A DNA stretch of 64,000 nt, taken from assembly GCF_963662805.1 (NCBI RefSeq), contig NZ_OY759850.1:1-64000 (forward strand), written 5' to 3'. Position numbers and translations under genes: made by a program. The notes under the pieces are model-generated. The model did no database searches. It saw only the letters and a list, made by a program, of their open reading frames with translations, and was not told where the DNA came from. How positions within the stretch are numbered: the first letter of the stretch is position 1; each line of letters opens with the position of its first letter. Source of the stretch: an uncultured Cohaesibacter sp. (GTDB lineage: Bacteria; Pseudomonadota; Alphaproteobacteria; Rhizobiales; Cohaesibacteraceae). Below are positions 61,999-64,000 of the stretch, one piece after another.

Positions 61999-64000
61999 AT
62001 GAACGACAAACTTCCTAACACACCGGTGTATCCCGGAATAGCAACGGTCATTCACGGCAACGGCGCGATCGCTCAGGTTATGGGGCAAGTGTGCGGTGGC
62101 GTGATTGGCTACCCCATCACGCCTTCGACAGAGATTGCCGAACTTTATGAATCCTTCCGGGCAGCAGGTGGCCAGAACCTGTGGGGCCGGCATCCATTCT
62201 TCTTCGAGCCAGAAGGTGAGCATTCCGCCCAGTCCGGTGCCCTTGGTGCGGCACTGACCGGTGGTCAGTATATTTCCAACGCCTCTTCCTCTCAGGGCGT
62301 TCTGTACGGTCTGGAATCGCATTATGTCACCGTCGGCAAGAAAGTCGGCGGGTTTGTCATGCAGGTCGCCGCGCGTTCAGTCTCCCGCCATTCACTGAAC
62401 GTCATGGCCGGCCATGACGACGTTTATGCCTTGTTGCCCTCCGGTTACACGATCCTTTTCGGCTCCAACCCCCAGGAAGCCGCTGACCTGGCCGCGATCT
62501 CCTATCGCGCAAGTGCCATGTCCATGATCCCGGTTGCCAACTGCATGGACGGCTTCGTCACCAGCCACATGATGAGCGAAGTGCTCATGCCGGAAGACGA
62601 ACTGCTCGCAGACTTCATTGGCGACCCGACCGAAAACATTCCTTGCCCGACCGTCGCTCAGGAAATGCTCTATGGCTCCAAGGGCCGTGTCTTCCACCTG
62701 AAACGCTATCTCGGTCGTCACAGCTCGGACATGGAACAGGATGTCTATGCCAAGCTGATTGCCTTCCTTGACGCAAATGCAGATGCCATTGAGGAAGACA
62801 CCGCTGGCGACCTCATCGCCCAGACCGTTGGCCTCGTGCCTGCCGAGTTGCATGCCCAGTGGAAACGGCAGTGGACCAATGCCGCTCCCAAAGGCACCCG
62901 TCAGCGCGTTCCCGCTCAGGTCGACGTCAACAACCCCGGCCTCACCGGCGGCGTTCAGAACCAGCCCGACTATCAGGCAGGCTCCGTTGACCATCGCACC
63001 CACTTCGTGCGCGACGTTCCCCGCTTCGTCAAGGAAGCGATGGACGAATACACCGCGCTCACCGGCCGCTACTACGCGCCGATCAAGACCTTCGAATGCG
63101 ACGATGCAGACACCGTCGTTGTCGGTCTCGGCTCTGTGACCGATGACGCCGAAGCTGTCGCTTCCTATCTGCGCCGTCAGGGCAAGAAAGTCGGCGTCAT
63201 CTCCGTCAAGATGCTGCAGCCGTTCCCGGAAGCCGAAATGGTCGCCGCTCTGGCTGGCAAAAAAGCCGTTACCATCCTTGAACGTTCCGACGTCACGGCC
63301 CTCACTGGCCTTGTCAAGGAAGCACTCCTGAAAGCGGTCGAAAACGCCTCTGGCGAACGCTATGCTGGTATCCCGGCCCTCAAGGAATTGCCGAAACTGA
63401 CCACTGCGATCTTCGGCCTCGGTGCCCACGACCTGCAGCCTCGGCATCTGGTTGCTGCCTTTGAAAACATGGAAGGAAAGAACGCCCCGTTTGTTTATCT
63501 GGGCAGCCAGTTCTTCTCCAAAAATCCGACCCCGGCCATGGCCGAGTTGCAGGAAAAGCTCCGCGCCGCCTATCCGGAAACTGAATTGATGGCGCTGGAG
63601 ACCAAGGAAAACCCGCGTCTTCTGCCCGACGATGCCCTGCGCATCCGCTTCCACTCTGTGGGTGGCTACGGCACCATCGCAACCGGCAAGCTGCTCACCG
63701 ACATCCTCGCCAACGTGCTCAACCTCTATTCCAAGGCAGCACCGAAATACGGCTCGGAAAAATCCGGTGCGCCGACCAACTACTACATCACCCTGTCGTC
63801 CGAACCGGTGAAAATCACCAACGCGGACCTCGAGGATGTGGAAGTGGTTGTCTCTCCTGACCACAAGGTGTTCGTCCACTCCAACCCGCTGCGCGGCCTT
63901 ATCGAGGGTGGTACCTTCATCCTCCAGTCCAACCTGTCTCCGCTGGAGGTCTGGAAGGAAATGCCGTCCGCGATGCGCGACACCATCATCAAGCGCAAGA
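61999..64000 (+). CDS. 2-oxoacid:acceptor oxidoreductase, pyruvate:ferredoxin type (N-terminal part, runs off the right edge)
   Basis: The first 667 residues are visible; no stop occurs before the edge. The N-terminal domain has the thiamine-enzyme features YPITPSTEIAELYESF, FFFEPEGEHSAQSGALGAALTGGQYISNASSSQG and QVAARSVSRHSLNVMAGHDDVYALL. A second domain (VVVGLGSVTDDAEAVASYLRRQGKKVGVISVKMLQPFPEAE) follows, and a gamma-type domain begins at IRFHSVGGYGTIATGKLL. The order suits a large single-chain NifJ-type enzyme oxidising pyruvate or another 2-oxoacid to the acyl-CoA with ferredoxin or flavodoxin reduction. GGAG precedes the ATG. Oxygen-sensitive Fe-S parts would lie beyond the edge. Confidence 0.85.
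   Translation, partial: MNDKLPNTPVYPGIATVIHGNGAIAQVMGQVCGGVIGYPITPSTEIAELYESFRAAGGQNLWGRHPFFFEPEGEHSAQSGALGAALTGGQYISNASSSQGVLYGLESHYVTVGKKVGGFVMQVAARSVSRHSLNVMAGHDDVYALLPSGYTILFGSNPQEAADLAAISYRASAMSMIPVANCMDGFVTSHMMSEVLMPEDELLADFIGDPTENIPCPTVAQEMLYGSKGRVFHLKRYLGRHSSDMEQDVYAKLIAFLDANADAIEEDTAGDLIAQTVGLVPAELHAQWKRQWTNAAPKGTRQRVPAQVDVNNPGLTGGVQNQPDYQAGSVDHRTHFVRDVPRFVKEAMDEYTALTGRYYAPIKTFECDDADTVVVGLGSVTDDAEAVASYLRRQGKKVGVISVKMLQPFPEAEMVAALAGKKAVTILERSDVTALTGLVKEALLKAVENASGERYAGIPALKELPKLTTAIFGLGAHDLQPRHLVAAFENMEGKNAPFVYLGSQFFSKNPTPAMAELQEKLRAAYPETELMALETKENPRLLPDDALRIRFHSVGGYGTIATGKLLTDILANVLNLYSKAAPKYGSEKSGAPTNYYITLSSEPVKITNADLEDVEVVVSPDHKVFVHSNPLRGLIEGGTFILQSNLSPLEVWKEMPSAMRDTIIKRK

Noticed and set aside
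62392..63879. 495-codon open frame antisense to the oxidoreductase
   Set aside because: The plus-strand frame carries the family motifs and a GGAG-preceded start at 61999.

Overview
The window reads as a stretch of an alphaproteobacterial chromosome, most likely a marine facultatively anaerobic member of the Hyphomicrobiales/Rhizobiales (a Cohaesibacter-like organism would fit; this is inference from gene content, not a database match). Support: dense GC-rich coding with clear Shine-Dalgarno sites, TRAP transporters, an Ugp system under a LacI-type regulator, OxyR/KatG, a sodium-pumping decarboxylase typical of salt-dependent anaerobic metabolism, and a pyruvate:ferredoxin-type oxidoreductase behind an FNR-like site. 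I see no rRNA, tRNA, CRISPR, prophage or insertion sequence.

Layout. 1-847: end of an exported protein of unknown function. 1004-13411: a uronate island. Leftward transcripts carry a TRAP permease pair (dctQ, dctM), a GH31 glycosidase, uxaC (broken by one extra base) and eda. Rightward transcripts carry the TRAP binding protein, a GH2 beta-glucuronidase-like enzyme, a UxuR/ExuR-like GntR regulator and uxuA. Palindromes built on TTGGTC/GACCAA fill the divergent promoter region. Together they import and hydrolyse glucuronides and take uronate toward KDG and KDPG; uxuB and kdgK are not in the window. 13723-15865: galT-galK.

15947-20744: a leftward four-gene operon encoding a lipoprotein that fuses a binding-protein domain to a von Willebrand A domain, an XpaC-family membrane protein, a second membrane-anchored binding protein, and a TelA-family protein, with no ABC permease or ATPase. 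This is one of the two least understood systems here. 20914-25094: a NifX-like protein with a 16-fold X-His tail, a DUF2161 nuclease-fold protein, mntH/mntR with a candidate MntR box, and a HAD phosphatase. 25330-29537: a soluble globin-chemoreceptor-CZB-PilZ protein, an inositol-monophosphatase-family enzyme, a threonine/serine dehydratase and a small membrane protein. 29588-36218: LacI regulator, ugpBAEC and an endonuclease/exonuclease/phosphatase-fold enzyme that may stand in for UgpQ. 36437-41284: TPP riboswitch, thiM-thiE-thiD, and a thiamine-precursor ABC importer. 41281-46334: VIT-family transporter, oxyR/katG, and an L,D-transpeptidase. 46846-50372: sodium-translocating decarboxylase (mmdA, oadG, biotin carrier, oadB).

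51193-61283: the most interesting locus. It has two parallel sets of circularly permuted ATP-grasp, alpha-E and transglutaminase-like proteins, one set split into three genes and including a 1126-residue transglutaminase/DUF2126 protein, the other with the ATP-grasp and alpha-E fused. Published comparative genomics predicts such sets to make and attach peptide-like modifications, but product and target are unknown. 61999-64000: start of a 2-oxoacid:acceptor oxidoreductase, running off the right edge.
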